DNA of 64,000 nucleotides from Saccharibacillus qingshengii (GCF_013185195.1 NZ_JAAZWC010000002.1:62001-126000), one strand, 5' to 3'; positions 43,490 to 52,519 are shown, counted from the first letter of the stretch. Notes: generated from the letters alone by a model not told the origin. Numbers and translations are program-made.

Positions 43490-45723
43490 AAAAATGGGCC
43501 GAATCATTCAAATCGTCGTGGTATACGGCGGTTGCGGCCGTCTGGCTGATGATCTTCGCCATTCAATGGCTGAATTATACGCGAACCGTTTGGTTCGATG
43601 AGACGAACGCGCTTGTGCTTGCCGTTCTAACCACGGTAGCCGTTATCCATGTGCTGCTGCCGGATATTTCCTGGTTCCGCCTGGGGCTGAAGGCTGTCGG
43701 TTTTGTGGTTGCAATGTATGCGACGCTCAAGAGCTACGGCATTTTTCAGCCTTCCGGAACGCTTGCCTCGAGAGCGGAACAGTTTTCCCAGGCGATGTTC
43801 CCTTATGTCTGGTTTGCGCTGATCGGCTGGCTGCTGTTCGAATTGTGTATCCGTGCGGTTAACAGCCAGCGCCGCATTTTGATTTTCGCTTTTCTGAATA
43901 TTGTGCCTATGGCCGCCCTGGATTCTTTTACCGTCGTATCGCTGTGGAAGCAGGTCGCCTGGATCGTCTTCGCGACAATGGGCTGGCTGGTATGCGATCA
44001 TTTCCGCCGGTTCCAGACCCGCTTCCCGAGAGGGTGGAAAGCGATCCGGCGCAATCCGTTCAAACTGCTGATCAATACGGCCGTCGTCTTTTCGCTCGTC
44101 ATTTTGGCGGGAGTCAATATGCCGTTTGTCCAGCCGATCCTGACCGACCCGTATACGGCCTGGAGGCAGATGCAGGGAACGTCGAATGTGGCGTTCAATG
44201 CCAACGGGCTGCTGCAGGGGCAGGCGTCCGCTTCCGGATACAGCCGGGAAGACGGTCAGCTCGGAGGCGGCTTCAATTTCGACTATACGCCCGTCATGAC
44301 CATCGAATCGACGGAGCGCAGCTATTGGCGCGGCGAGACCCGAATGACCTATACGGGCAGCGGCTGGGATGCCGACAGCGGCTGGGGCGCGCTTGAAGAA
44401 GTATCGCGCGAACAGGAGCTCGAGACCGAAGCGGCTCCGCTGACGCCTACCAAAACGGTACGCCAGAAAGTTACGATGCAAAGCGAGTCGACGTATCCCG
44501 TCTTGTTCGGAGCGTATGCGATCAACAAGATCGAAAGTCTCGATGTCGAGAACGGCGAGAGCCGTATGCAGTGGAAGCCGGAACAGGGCGAACTGCATTG
44601 GCAGGAGCGTGCGGGCCGCGGCGCGAGAATCTATCCGAAGACGTATACGATCACGTCGAAGGTTCCGGTCGTACCGGTAGACGCCCTGCAGGCGGCAGCG
44701 TACGACAAGCTGTATCCGGAAGGCGTGGATCCGCGGTATGTCCAGATTCCGCGCGGATTTCCGCAGCGCGTAACGGACCTGGCCGCCGAAGTCACGGCTT
44801 CCGGACAAACGCCGTACGAGAAAGTCTATCTGCTGCAGCAGCATTTGCAGCAGAATTATCTCTATACGAACAATCCGACGCTGTCGCGCCGGCAGAGCGA
44901 CGACTTCGTCGAAAGTTTCCTGTTCGATATCAAGGAAGGGTACTGCGATTACTTCTCGACCGCCATGGTCATGATGGCGCGTTCGCAGGGCATACCCGCA
45001 CGCTGGGTCAAAGGCTATGCACCGGGTACGCCTTCGGGCGATGTGCCGGACCGTTTCAGCGAAAACAGTTCGCAGTACGAAGTCACCAATGCCAATGCCC
45101 ATTCCTGGGCGGAAGTGTATTTCGGCGATTACGGCTGGGTACCTGTCGAAGCGACGCGCGGGTTTACCGTGCCGCTGCTTGAAGAGTCGTCGGCACCCGA
45201 CGATTCCGAAGTGAAGCAGGAGCCGGCCGATCAGACGGAAGAGGAAGAAGAGGAAGCCGCGCCGAACGAAGCGGCGGCGCCTACGGATTCCGGTTCGAAT
45301 CTCGTCCCGATCATCGTAGCTGTGGCAGCGGTTATCGTCGCGGCCTGGGGAGCGTACTTGCTCTGGCTGCGCCGCCGCTCGGTCTATTTCTTCTTGATGG
45401 GACTGCGGATGGGCGGACCGCTGACGGCGGACCAGAAAATCGTATTGGAGACGGAACGTTTCCTGCGTTTCCTGAACCGCAAAGGCCTGAAGCGGGAAGA
45501 GCACGAGACGCTGCGCGAATCGGTCTCCCGCTGGGACAAGAAAGTCGCCGGATCGGAAGCTGCGATTGCGCCGATTCTGGCCCTTTTCGAGAAAGCCCGC
45601 TACAGCCCGGAACGGATCACGGATAAGGAATGGGTCGAAATGCAGCATCTGGCTTCCGAGCTGCGCAAAAATTGGAAAGGGTACTATCCGGCTCCGCCGG
45701 CAGTGCCGGAATCCAGTAGCTGA
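43486..45723 (+). CDS. Membrane transglutaminase-like protein (TgpA/YebA type)
   Basis: 745 residues. Five to six membrane helices occupy about 10-215. An extracytoplasmic region follows, with the transglutaminase core: the cysteine in EGYCDYFSTAMVMMARS, the histidine in NAHSWAEVYFGDYGW, and a glutamate-type third residue in VPVEATRGF. A further transmembrane helix near 605-625 (LVPIIVAVAAVIVAAWGAYLLWL) leads to a cytoplasmic C-terminal domain. An acidic spacer (QEPADQTEEEEEEAA) precedes it. It completes the MoxR-DUF58-TgpA operon. Confidence 0.9.
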   Translation: MKKWAESFKSSWYTAVAAVWLMIFAIQWLNYTRTVWFDETNALVLAVLTTVAVIHVLLPDISWFRLGLKAVGFVVAMYATLKSYGIFQPSGTLASRAEQFSQAMFPYVWFALIGWLLFELCIRAVNSQRRILIFAFLNIVPMAALDSFTVVSLWKQVAWIVFATMGWLVCDHFRRFQTRFPRGWKAIRRNPFKLLINTAVVFSLVILAGVNMPFVQPILTDPYTAWRQMQGTSNVAFNANGLLQGQASASGYSREDGQLGGGFNFDYTPVMTIESTERSYWRGETRMTYTGSGWDADSGWGALEEVSREQELETEAAPLTPTKTVRQKVTMQSESTYPVLFGAYAINKIESLDVENGESRMQWKPEQGELHWQERAGRGARIYPKTYTITSKVPVVPVDALQAAAYDKLYPEGVDPRYVQIPRGFPQRVTDLAAEVTASGQTPYEKVYLLQQHLQQNYLYTNNPTLSRRQSDDFVESFLFDIKEGYCDYFSTAMVMMARSQGIPARWVKGYAPGTPSGDVPDRFSENSSQYEVTNANAHSWAEVYFGDYGWVPVEATRGFTVPLLEESSAPDDSEVKQEPADQTEEEEEEAAPNEAAAPTDSGSNLVPIIVAVAAVIVAAWGAYLLWLRRRSVYFFLMGLRMGGPLTADQKIVLETERFLRFLNRKGLKREEHETLRESVSRWDKKVAGSEAAIAPILALFEKARYSPERITDKEWVEMQHLASELRKNWKGYYPAPPAVPESSS

Positions 45724-45748
45724 CGCGAAGCGTCGGCTGTGATATAGT
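45720..45748 (+). promoter_or_regulatory. Promoter of the yqe operon
   Basis: CTGACG (45720-45725), 17 bases, TATAGT (45743-45748). It starts at the stop codon of the preceding gene. Confidence 0.5.
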
Positions 45749-45770
45749 TTGAACTTAAAGACTAAGGAGA

Positions 45771-45804
45771 CTATCCCGAAACGGCAAACGCCGTTTCGGG
45801 ATAG
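45771..45804 (+). promoter_or_regulatory. Perfect 15-bp hairpin in the yqeG leader
   Basis: CTATCCCGAAACGGC (45771-45785) pairs exactly with GCCGTTTCGGGATAG (45790-45804) around an AAAC loop. There is no long T run after it, only GGTCTTAA, so it is probably not a plain terminator. Extra outer AAGAC/GTCTT pairing is possible. It lies ten bases before the yqeG ribosome site. Confidence 0.7.
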
Positions 45805-45827
45805 GGTCTTAATGGGGTGACACGATT

Positions 45828-46355
45828 TTGTTTGAAACACTGCTGCCGAAACTTCAGGTCGACACGGTATTCGATATCGATCTGGAAGATTTGTATAAGC
45901 GCGGTTACCGGGGGATCGTCACGGACCTGGACAATACGCTGGTCGGTGCGAAAGCCCCGAATGCCACGCCGGAACTGATCGCATGGTTTGCGAAAGTCAA
46001 AGAACTCGGGTTTCAGCTTGTGATTGTATCCAACAATAATATGAACCGCGTGTCCGTTTTTGCGACGCCGCTGGATATCGAATTTGTGCATGGGGCACGC
46101 AAGCCTTCCCATGCGCCTTTCCGCAAAGCGATGCAGCTGATGAAACTCAGCGAGAAGCAGACGATCGTCGTCGGCGACCAGCTGCTTACCGATGTGCTCG
46201 GAGGCAACCGTCTGGGTCTGTACACGGTGTTGGTGCTGCCGATCGCGATCGGCGACGAAGGCTGGCGGACCCGGTTCAATCGCAGGATTGAGCGCGTTGC
46301 GATCGCACGTCTGCGCAGAATGGGCAAATGGCTCAAGGAGGAAAAGAAGAAATGA
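45828..46355 (+). CDS. yqeG: YqeG-family HAD-IIIA phosphatase
   Basis: 175 residues from TTG 45828, with GGGGTGA at 45814-45820. The HAD nucleophile region is VTDLDNTLVG (Asp33, Asp35), motif II lies in LVIVSNNN, and motif IV in VVGDQLLTDVLGGN. In B. subtilis it heads the same conserved operon. Substrate unknown; the group resembles mitochondrial PTPMT1/Gep4-type phosphatases. It overlaps yqeH by four bases. Confidence 0.92.
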   Translation: MFETLLPKLQVDTVFDIDLEDLYKRGYRGIVTDLDNTLVGAKAPNATPELIAWFAKVKELGFQLVIVSNNNMNRVSVFATPLDIEFVHGARKPSHAPFRKAMQLMKLSEKQTIVVGDQLLTDVLGGNRLGLYTVLVLPIAIGDEGWRTRFNRRIERVAIARLRRMGKWLKEEKKK

Positions 46356-47476
46356 CGGAAAGACTCGAAGGCTCCGCCGTCATCCGCTGCAGCGGATGCG
46401 GAGCTCCGCTTCAGACGGAAGATCCGGCAGGGCTCGGCTATATTCCGCAGCTCAAGGAAGAAGGCGGGCAAATCTGCCGCCGCTGTTTCCGTATCAAAAA
46501 TTACAACGAGGTTGCTTCGGTTGCCGTAAATCAGGATGAATTTCTGCGGATGCTCAGCCAAATCGGCGACCGTAAAGCGCTCGTGATCCACATTGTGGAC
46601 CTGTTCGATTTCCAGGGCAGCGTGATTACCGGACTGCAGCGCTTTGTAGGCAGCAATCCGGTTATTCTCGCGGTCAACAAAATCGATCTGCTGCCGAAAG
46701 TGACCAACTGGAACAAAATCCGCAATTGGGTGCAGAAGCAGGCGAAAGAAGCCGGATTGAAAACGGAAGAAATCGTACTGTGCAGCGCCAAGAAAAATCT
46801 CGGTTTCGACCGTCTTCTTCAGGAAGTGGCGGACCGCCGGGGCGATCGCGACGTCTATGTGGTAGGGGCGACCAACGTGGGCAAATCCACGTTGATCAAT
46901 CGTCTGATCAGCGATTACAGCGATCTCGAAGAAGAACTGACGACTTCCCGTTACCCGGGAACCACGCTGGATATGGTGAACATTCCGCTGGACGACGGAC
47001 ATTATATCGTCGATACGCCGGGGATTGTCTATCCTTCCCGTTATACGGAACTGGTTACGCCCGGAGATCTGGTCAAGATCATGCCGGAAAAGCCGCTTAA
47101 ACCGGCTGTCTATCAGTTGAACGAAGGACAGACGATCTTTATCGGAGGACTGGCGCGGTTCGACTTTGTCGAAGGCCAACGTCAATCGTTTACTTTCTAC
47201 ACAAGCGGAGCTTTGAATCTGCACCGGACCAAACTGGGCCGTGCCGACGAATTGTACGCCGAGCACGCCGGGGAGATGCTGACGCCGCCTTCGCGCGAAA
47301 GTCTGCCCGATCTGCCGGCCTGGACCCGCCATGAATTCCGCGTGCCCAAAGGCGGCGCCCAGGATTTGTTCGTCTCGGGTCTTGGCTGGATCAAAGCGAA
47401 CGGCGAGAGCGGAGCCAAAGTTGCGATTCATGCACCAAAGGGCGTTAAGGTTATTATGCGCGAATCGCTGGTTTGA
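46352..47476 (+). CDS. yqeH: Ribosome biogenesis GTPase YqeH (circularly permuted)
   Basis: 374 residues from ATG 46352, ten bases after AAGGAGG. An N-terminal zinc ribbon uses Cys13, Cys16, Cys42 and Cys45. The GTPase motifs are permuted: NKID (109-112) and SAKK (145-148) come before GATNVGKST (172-180) and DTPG (221-224). YqeH assists 30S ribosomal subunit assembly. The start codon overlaps the yqeG stop. Confidence 0.96.
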   Translation: MTERLEGSAVIRCSGCGAPLQTEDPAGLGYIPQLKEEGGQICRRCFRIKNYNEVASVAVNQDEFLRMLSQIGDRKALVIHIVDLFDFQGSVITGLQRFVGSNPVILAVNKIDLLPKVTNWNKIRNWVQKQAKEAGLKTEEIVLCSAKKNLGFDRLLQEVADRRGDRDVYVVGATNVGKSTLINRLISDYSDLEEELTTSRYPGTTLDMVNIPLDDGHYIVDTPGIVYPSRYTELVTPGDLVKIMPEKPLKPAVYQLNEGQTIFIGGLARFDFVEGQRQSFTFYTSGALNLHRTKLGRADELYAEHAGEMLTPPSRESLPDLPAWTRHEFRVPKGGAQDLFVSGLGWIKANGESGAKVAIHAPKGVKVIMRESLV

Positions 47477-47509
47477 CACCTTGTCAACGCTATCGGGAGG
47501 GGAAATCCG

Positions 47510-48361
47510 TTGAATCCAATCAATAAGCACCCGCTCAAGCTCGGAGTCATCGGCGATCCGATTGCGCATTCCAAGTCGCCGGTCATGCATACGGCTGCGC
47601 TGCGCGAATGCTCGATTCCCGGCAGCTACTCGGCGCTGCATATCCAGCCGGACCGGCTCGAAGCGATGATCCGTGCGGTGCGCGAAGAAGAATACCGGGG
47701 GATCAACGTGACGATTCCGCACAAGGAATCCGTGATGGAGCTGCTCGACGAGCTGGGTGAAGATGCCCGGCGAATCGGGGCGGTCAATACGATCGTGAAC
47801 GAAGGCGGCCGGCTGATCGGCCGCAATACCGACGGAATTGGCTATGTCCGTTCCCTGAAGGAAGAAGCGGCGGCCGAACTTGAAGGCCGCCGCATCGTTG
47901 TCCTTGGAGCGGGAGGCGCGGCGCGCGGAATTATCTACGCGCTGGCGGCCGAAGCACCGGATCGGATCCTGCTGCTGAACCGTACGCCGGAAAGAGCGGA
48001 GAAGCTCGCGCGCGAGTGGAGCGATCTCGCCGATATTGCCGCGCTGCCTTCGGAGCGCGCGGCCGAAGCGCTGAAGAACGCCGATATCGTGATCAACACG
48101 ACCTCGGTCGGCATGCATCCGCATCTTGAAGGGCTGCCGCTCGATCCTGCGCTGCTTCGCGGCAGCGAGATCGTCAGCGACCTGATCTATAATCCGCTGG
48201 AGACGCGGCTGCTGCGTTCGGCGCGGGAGCAGGGATGCCGGACACACGGAGGCCTGGGCATGTTCGTTTATCAGGGCGCTTATGCGTTCGAATATTGGAC
48301 AGGCGTTCAAGCTCCGGTGGACGTCATGCGCAGCGCCGTACTGGCAAGCATGAACGTCTAG
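47510..48361 (+). CDS. aroE: Shikimate dehydrogenase (NADP+)
   Basis: 283 residues from TTG 47510, seven bases after GGGAGGGG. The shikimate-binding segment GDPIAHSKSPVMH, the NVTIPHKE block with catalytic lysine, GRNTDGIGYV with the catalytic aspartate, and the NADP motif GAGGAARGI are all present. It reduces 3-dehydroshikimate in aromatic amino acid synthesis. It sits inside the ribosome-assembly operon, as aroD does in B. subtilis. Confidence 0.96.
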   Translation: MNPINKHPLKLGVIGDPIAHSKSPVMHTAALRECSIPGSYSALHIQPDRLEAMIRAVREEEYRGINVTIPHKESVMELLDELGEDARRIGAVNTIVNEGGRLIGRNTDGIGYVRSLKEEAAAELEGRRIVVLGAGGAARGIIYALAAEAPDRILLLNRTPERAEKLAREWSDLADIAALPSERAAEALKNADIVINTTSVGMHPHLEGLPLDPALLRGSEIVSDLIYNPLETRLLRSAREQGCRTHGGLGMFVYQGAYAFEYWTGVQAPVDVMRSAVLASMNV

Positions 48362-48456
48362 CCCAAAATGGGTAAAAGAATACTAAGTACACCTGCCCGT
48401 CGGCGGGAACCTTTCCCGCCAACGGCATTTTCCAAAAAGAGGAGTTTATCAAACTT

Positions 48457-48747
48457 ATGCTGACAGGCAAACAAAAACGTTATTTACGCTCGCAGGCCCA
48501 CCATCTGAACCCGATCTTCCAAATCGGAAAAGGCGGTCTCAACGAACAGCTGGTTCGTCATATCAACGAAGCGATCGAGCTTCGCGAACTGCTCAAAGTG
48601 GCGGTACTGAACAACTGCGACGAAGAACCCAAACAGCTCGGACCGGAACTGGCCCAAGCCGCGGAAGCTGAACTGGTACAGGTCATCGGCCGTACGATCA
48701 TTTTGTACAAGCAGTCGAAAGAACACAAGCAAATCGAACTGCCGTAA
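48457..48747 (+). CDS. yhbY: Ribosome assembly RNA-binding protein YhbY (CRM domain)
   Basis: 96 residues. A single CRM domain: GKQKRYLRSQAHHLNPIFQIGKGGLNEQL with the conserved GKGG loop, then LLKVAVLNN and VIGRTIILYKQS. YhbY (YqeI in Bacillus) binds pre-50S particles. AAAGAGGAG precedes the start; a short GGCGGGA/TCCCGCC hairpin without T run lies between aroE and this gene. Confidence 0.95.
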   Translation: MLTGKQKRYLRSQAHHLNPIFQIGKGGLNEQLVRHINEAIELRELLKVAVLNNCDEEPKQLGPELAQAAEAELVQVIGRTIILYKQSKEHKQIELP

Positions 48748-48766
48748 CGCGGAGGAGTGAATGCGT

Positions 48767-49369
48767 ATGAAGATCGGAATCATGGGCGGAACGTTCGATC
48801 CGATCCATATCGGGCATCTGGTCGCCGCGGAAACGGTGCGTGAAGAGCTGGGGTTGGACGAAGTATGGTTTATGCCGTCGCATATTCCTCCGCACAAAGC
48901 CGAAGCCGGATTCTCCGGCGAGGAACGGATGCGTATGGTGGAACTTGCGATTGGCGCCCAGCCGGCGTTTCGGACCCTCGATATCGAGCTTACGCGCGGC
49001 GGCGTTTCGTACACGGCCGATACGATGGGCGAACTGGCGGAGAAATATCCGGAAGCCCGTTTTCATTTCATCATCGGGACGGATATGGTCAACTACTTGC
49101 CCAAGTGGGAACGGATCGAGAAGCTGGTCGAACTGACGCGGTTTGCCGCGGTCGGCCGTGCCGGTTACGAGTTGAATTCCGATGTACTGCCCCCTTCGGT
49201 CGCAAGCCAAATCGATTATTTCGATATGCCGCAGCTTGAAATCTCTTCTACGGAGATTCGCGAGCGGCTGAAAAAAGGCCGTTCGGCCCGTTATTTGGTA
49301 CCGGAAAAGGTGTACGATTATTTGCAAAGGAGCGGTACGCATGCGGCATACGCGCGAACAACTGATTGA
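48767..49369 (+). CDS. nadD: Nicotinate-nucleotide adenylyltransferase
   Basis: 200 residues from ATG 48767; ATG 48761 is also possible, but it leaves only three to five bases after GGAGGAG. The nucleotidyltransferase motif GGTFDPIHIGHL is at the N-terminus, FMPSHIPPHK follows, and ISSTEIRERL closes the active site. It joins nicotinate mononucleotide and ATP to make deamido-NAD. It overlaps yqeK by 29 bases. Confidence 0.95.
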   Translation: MKIGIMGGTFDPIHIGHLVAAETVREELGLDEVWFMPSHIPPHKAEAGFSGEERMRMVELAIGAQPAFRTLDIELTRGGVSYTADTMGELAEKYPEARFHFIIGTDMVNYLPKWERIEKLVELTRFAAVGRAGYELNSDVLPPSVASQIDYFDMPQLEISSTEIRERLKKGRSARYLVPEKVYDYLQRSGTHAAYARTTD

Positions 49370-49961
49370 GCGAGTATCGTCGCAGATGCCGGCCCGCAGA
49401 TGGCAGCATACGCTTGGGGTCATGGCATCGGCGGTCGAATTGGCCGAACTTTACGGTGCCGATCCCGCGCGGGCGGAACTTGCGGCGATTATTCACGACG
49501 TGGCCAAATATTGGCCCGTTCAGCGCCAGGCCGCGGTGATTGCCGAAAATGGACTGAATGCCGAACTGCTGAATTACGATGCTCCGCTGTGGCACTCCGA
49601 AGTGGGTGCCTACGTGGCGGAATACGAATACGGAATCGAAGATCGCGAAGTCGTCGATGCGATCCGCTATCACACATCCGGCCGCGAAGGCATGACCCTG
49701 CTTGATAAAGTGGTCTGTCTGGCCGATTATATCGAGCCCGGCCGCGATTTCCCCGGAGTTGAACTTATTCGGGGCAAAGCCAGGCTCAGTCTGGAAGAAG
49801 GATTGATCGCCGGATTCGACTCTACGCTTCGCGTATTGGTCGAACGGGGACAACAGATATTTCCGACAACGGTACTGGCACGAAACGATCTGATTCGCCA
49901 GCTTGCAGAGCGCGAGCAGGCCAATCAGACGAAGCCGGTATCCGAAAATAAGGGAGGATAA
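49341..49961 (+). CDS. yqeK: YqeK HD-domain hydrolase (diadenosine tetraphosphatase)
   Basis: 206 residues. HD-superfamily metal ligands are visible in RWQHTLGVMASA, AIIHDVAKYW, LWHSEVGAY and VVCLADYIEPGRDF. Homologous YqeK proteins hydrolyse diadenosine tetraphosphate symmetrically. Its start lies within nadD, so the two are probably translationally coupled. Confidence 0.94.
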   Translation: MRHTREQLIERVSSQMPARRWQHTLGVMASAVELAELYGADPARAELAAIIHDVAKYWPVQRQAAVIAENGLNAELLNYDAPLWHSEVGAYVAEYEYGIEDREVVDAIRYHTSGREGMTLLDKVVCLADYIEPGRDFPGVELIRGKARLSLEEGLIAGFDSTLRVLVERGQQIFPTTVLARNDLIRQLAEREQANQTKPVSENKGG

Positions 49962-49964
49962 CGA

Positions 49965-50312
49965 ATGAGTGTAAAACCAAAAGAACTGCTCCATCTCGCG
50001 ACGGAGGCCGCTGTAGACAAAAAGGCGATGAATGTCGTCGGGTTGGACTTGACCGGCATCTCCATGGTCGCCGATTATTTCATCGTATGTCACGGTAATT
50101 CCGATACGCAGGTACAGGCGATCGCTTCGGAAGTCCGCAAGCGCGTGCTCGATGCCGGCGGCACGATCCGCGGGATCGAAGGCATGGACTCGGCACGTTG
50201 GGTATTGATGGATCTGGGCGACGTTGTGGTACACATTTTCCATCGCGACGAACGGGAATATTACAACATTGAACGCGTCTGGTCGGATGCGAAAGTGGTG
50301 GAAACGGTATGA
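49965..50312 (+). CDS. rsfS: Ribosomal silencing factor RsfS
   Basis: 115 residues. DUF143 segments VVGLDLTGISMVADYFIVCHGNSDTQVQAIA and WVLMDLGDVVVHIFHRDEREYYNIERVWSDA are unmistakable. RsfS binds uL14 and keeps 50S subunits from joining 30S when nutrients are short. It is separated by three bases from yqeK and overlaps the next gene by four. Confidence 0.97.
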   Translation: MSVKPKELLHLATEAAVDKKAMNVVGLDLTGISMVADYFIVCHGNSDTQVQAIASEVRKRVLDAGGTIRGIEGMDSARWVLMDLGDVVVHIFHRDEREYYNIERVWSDAKVVETV

Positions 50313-51223
50313 GTCTCGAAGCGGGGACGATCGTCACGCTTAAGGTGGCCCGTGAAGTTTCGCCGCACGGATTCTTTATGACGAACGGTGTGGATGAGGT
50401 GCTGCTTCCTTATACGGAGCGTACCGGCAATATGAAATTCCGTAACGGTCAGGACACCGAAGTATTTATTCACCACGATTCCGAAGACCGACTGATCGCA
50501 ACGATGAAAAAGCCTCTGCTGACTTTCGGCGAGATCGGCGCATTGGAAGTGGCCGATATTCATCCGCGTCTCGGCTGCTTCCTCGAAATGGGTCTCGGCC
50601 GTCAACTGCTGCTGCCCAAGCGCGAACTGCCGGAGCTTCCGGAACTGCAGCCGGAAATCGGCGACCGGGTCTTCGTACGAATGGACCGCGACAAACAAGG
50701 ACGTCTTCTTGCCCGCGCGTCGGGCGAAGAAGAATTGGCTCCGCTTTGTTTCCAGGCACCCGAATCGTGGAAAAACCAGTGGATGAAAGCGACGGTATAC
50801 CGTCCTCTCCAGATGGGCACTTTCGTGGTCGTTGAAGGCGGCGTATTGGGCTTCGGCGCACTCGGTCTGATTCACTCGACGGAACGGCCGCGGCCGCTGC
50901 GTCTGGGCGAAGTGATCGATGTCCGGGTCGCACGCGTACGCGAAGAAGACGGGCGCGTGAATCTGTCGATGGCACAGCCCAAAGAAATCGGGATGGACGA
51001 AGATGCCGAACGGATTCTGTCTTTCATGCGTGCCCGGGAAGGCGGCGCAATGCCTTACTCCGACAGCACGGCTCCCGATATCATCAAGCTGCGCTTCGGG
51101 ATCAGCAAATCGGCGTTCAAGCGTGCGCTTGGCCGCCTGATGAAGCAGGGATTGATCGAGCAGGAAGATAATTGGACGCGTCTCAAGCAGACCGGCGAAG
51201 ACACTTCCGGCTCGGAGCAGTAA
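50309..51223 (+). CDS. cvfB: S1-domain RNA-binding protein, CvfB (YitL) family
   Basis: 304 residues. Three S1/OB-like repeats occupy about 1-220 (for example VSPHGFFMTNGVDEVLLPYTE and the ERPRPLRLGEVIDVRVARVREEDGRVNLSM repeat). A C-terminal winged-helix region follows (DIIKLRFGISKSAFKRALGRLMKQGLIEQ). S. aureus CvfB affects virulence factor expression. In B. subtilis the homologue yitL is elsewhere; here the gene is inserted between rsfS and yqeM with a four-base overlap. Confidence 0.88.
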   Translation: MSLEAGTIVTLKVAREVSPHGFFMTNGVDEVLLPYTERTGNMKFRNGQDTEVFIHHDSEDRLIATMKKPLLTFGEIGALEVADIHPRLGCFLEMGLGRQLLLPKRELPELPELQPEIGDRVFVRMDRDKQGRLLARASGEEELAPLCFQAPESWKNQWMKATVYRPLQMGTFVVVEGGVLGFGALGLIHSTERPRPLRLGEVIDVRVARVREEDGRVNLSMAQPKEIGMDEDAERILSFMRAREGGAMPYSDSTAPDIIKLRFGISKSAFKRALGRLMKQGLIEQEDNWTRLKQTGEDTSGSEQ

Positions 51224-51256
51224 GATCCGCGCAGGCGGAAACGGGTTAGGCAAAGG

Positions 51257-51293
51257 ACGGCTTTTTTCCGGATAGGGAAAGAGCCGTTTTTTT
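51257..51293 (+). terminator. Terminator after cvfB
   Basis: ACGGCT (51257-51262) pairs with AGCCGT (51282-51287), with inner TTTCC/GGGAAA, then seven T residues. It separates yqeM from the operon upstream, perhaps partially. Confidence 0.7.
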
Positions 51294-51325
51294 ATGAGAA
51301 AAAGAAAAAGGAAAGGGGCAGTGAG

Positions 51326-52099
51326 ATGTCTTACGGAAAATTCGCTTATGTGTACGACGAGCTGATGCAGGATATGCCTTATGCCAAGTGGAAAAGGTTC
51401 GCGCTCGAAGCCTGGGAAAAGCATGGGAAACCGGCCGATGTGGTCGAGCTGGGCTGCGGCACCGGTACGTTGACCGCGATGCTGGCCGAAGAAGGTTATC
51501 GCATGACCGGGATCGATCTGTCGGAAGATATGCTGGCCGTCGCCCGCAGCAAAGCGGACGAGCAGCCTCCGCTGCAGGGGCTGCTGCGCAGCGGAAGCCT
51601 GCAGTTTGTACGGCAGGATATGACCGAGTGGCAGGCGCCGGAGCCGGTCGATTCGGTCGTGTCTTTCTGCGACTGCCTGAACTATCTGACCGAACCGGAA
51701 GAAATCGAGAAAACGTTCCGGGCGACGGCAGCCGGCTTGAAGCCGGGAGGTACGTTCCTGTTCGATGTCCACCATCCCGATACCCTGCGGCGCTACGAAG
51801 AAGAGCAGCCGTTCGTTTTCGACGAAAAAGGCCTCTCGTACATTTGGACCTGCGGACTGGATGAAGAACGGACCGAAATCGAGCATCACCTGCGCATTTT
51901 CGTACGCCGTTCCGGCGGGGGAAGTTCGGATGTCTACGACCGGTTCGACGAAGTGCATGTGGAGCGGGCTTACGAGGCGGAGTGGCTGAAGCAGGCGCTG
52001 CTGCGCGCCGGATTCTCGCGCGCCGATTTCTACGCCGATTTCGAATGGACGGCGCCGGGAGAAGGGGCGGAGCGTCTGTTTGCCGTGGCGATCAAATAA
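51326..52099 (+). CDS. yqeM: Class I SAM-dependent methyltransferase, YqeM family
   Basis: 257 residues after AAAGGGGCAG. MSYGKFAYVYDELMQDMPYAKW is the family N-terminus. The SAM-binding motif is VELGCGTGTLTAML, followed by MTGIDLSEDML and SFCDCLNYL. The target is unknown. In B. subtilis yqeM follows yqeL (rsfS) directly; here cvfB and a terminator lie between. Confidence 0.9.
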   Translation: MSYGKFAYVYDELMQDMPYAKWKRFALEAWEKHGKPADVVELGCGTGTLTAMLAEEGYRMTGIDLSEDMLAVARSKADEQPPLQGLLRSGSLQFVRQDMTEWQAPEPVDSVVSFCDCLNYLTEPEEIEKTFRATAAGLKPGGTFLFDVHHPDTLRRYEEEQPFVFDEKGLSYIWTCGLDEERTEIEHHLRIFVRRSGGGSSDVYDRFDEVHVERAYEAEWLKQALLRAGFSRADFYADFEWTAPGEGAERLFAVAIK

Positions 52100-52192
52100 A
52101 GAAAGCAGCGGGCCGGTTGGTCTGCCGTATCGGACTAGGCTAGGGTTGATCGAGACCCCAAATCGTGTCCGAGCCCGAACCCAGACGTATTC

Positions 52193-52225
52193 AAAAAACG
52201 GATTCCCCGAGGGAATCCGTTTTTT
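52193..52225 (+). terminator. Strong terminator after yqeM
   Basis: AAAAAACGGATTCCC (52193-52207) and GGGAATCCGTTTTTT (52211-52225), perfect 15-base arms with a three-base loop. Confidence 0.9.
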
Positions 52226-52324
52226 GATAGGCCCGCCTCATTTCCGCCTACCTACCGCGCCTGTGGCATTCGGCCAGGATACGGATACATGCGGCAGATC
52301 GCCGCTTGGGCCGCTCCTCCGCGC

Positions 52325-52519
52325 TTACAAGCCGTTGACAAGAAGCAGCAGAGCGGCCAGCAGCGCCGCCATGCCGGCAAGCCGGCTCCATGTGATCGGA
52401 GCGGGAGTCGGCCGGTTGTGGTCGCTTCCGGTCTGTCCGTACCGCCTGCGCCAAATCCACTGCGGAGCCAATACGTTCACCGCTCCGACAGCTACAAGAA
52501 TAAGAAAAAGCAGGAACAA
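52325..52519 (-). CDS. Small two-helix membrane protein
   Basis: 64 residues from a TTG, so the start is uncertain. A hydrophobic N-terminal helix (LFLILVAVGAVNVLA, then PQWIWRRRYG) and a C-terminal helix (RLAGMAALLAALLLLVNGL) flank a polar loop. The pattern of a tryptophan/arginine block and a RLAG-type second helix resembles small DUF6199-like proteins of Bacillota; this is a weak match. The nearest upstream purine tract, GGAAAGGGG, is somewhat distant. Confidence 0.5.
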   Translation of the reverse strand: MFLLFLILVAVGAVNVLAPQWIWRRRYGQTGSDHNRPTPAPITWSRLAGMAALLAALLLLVNGL

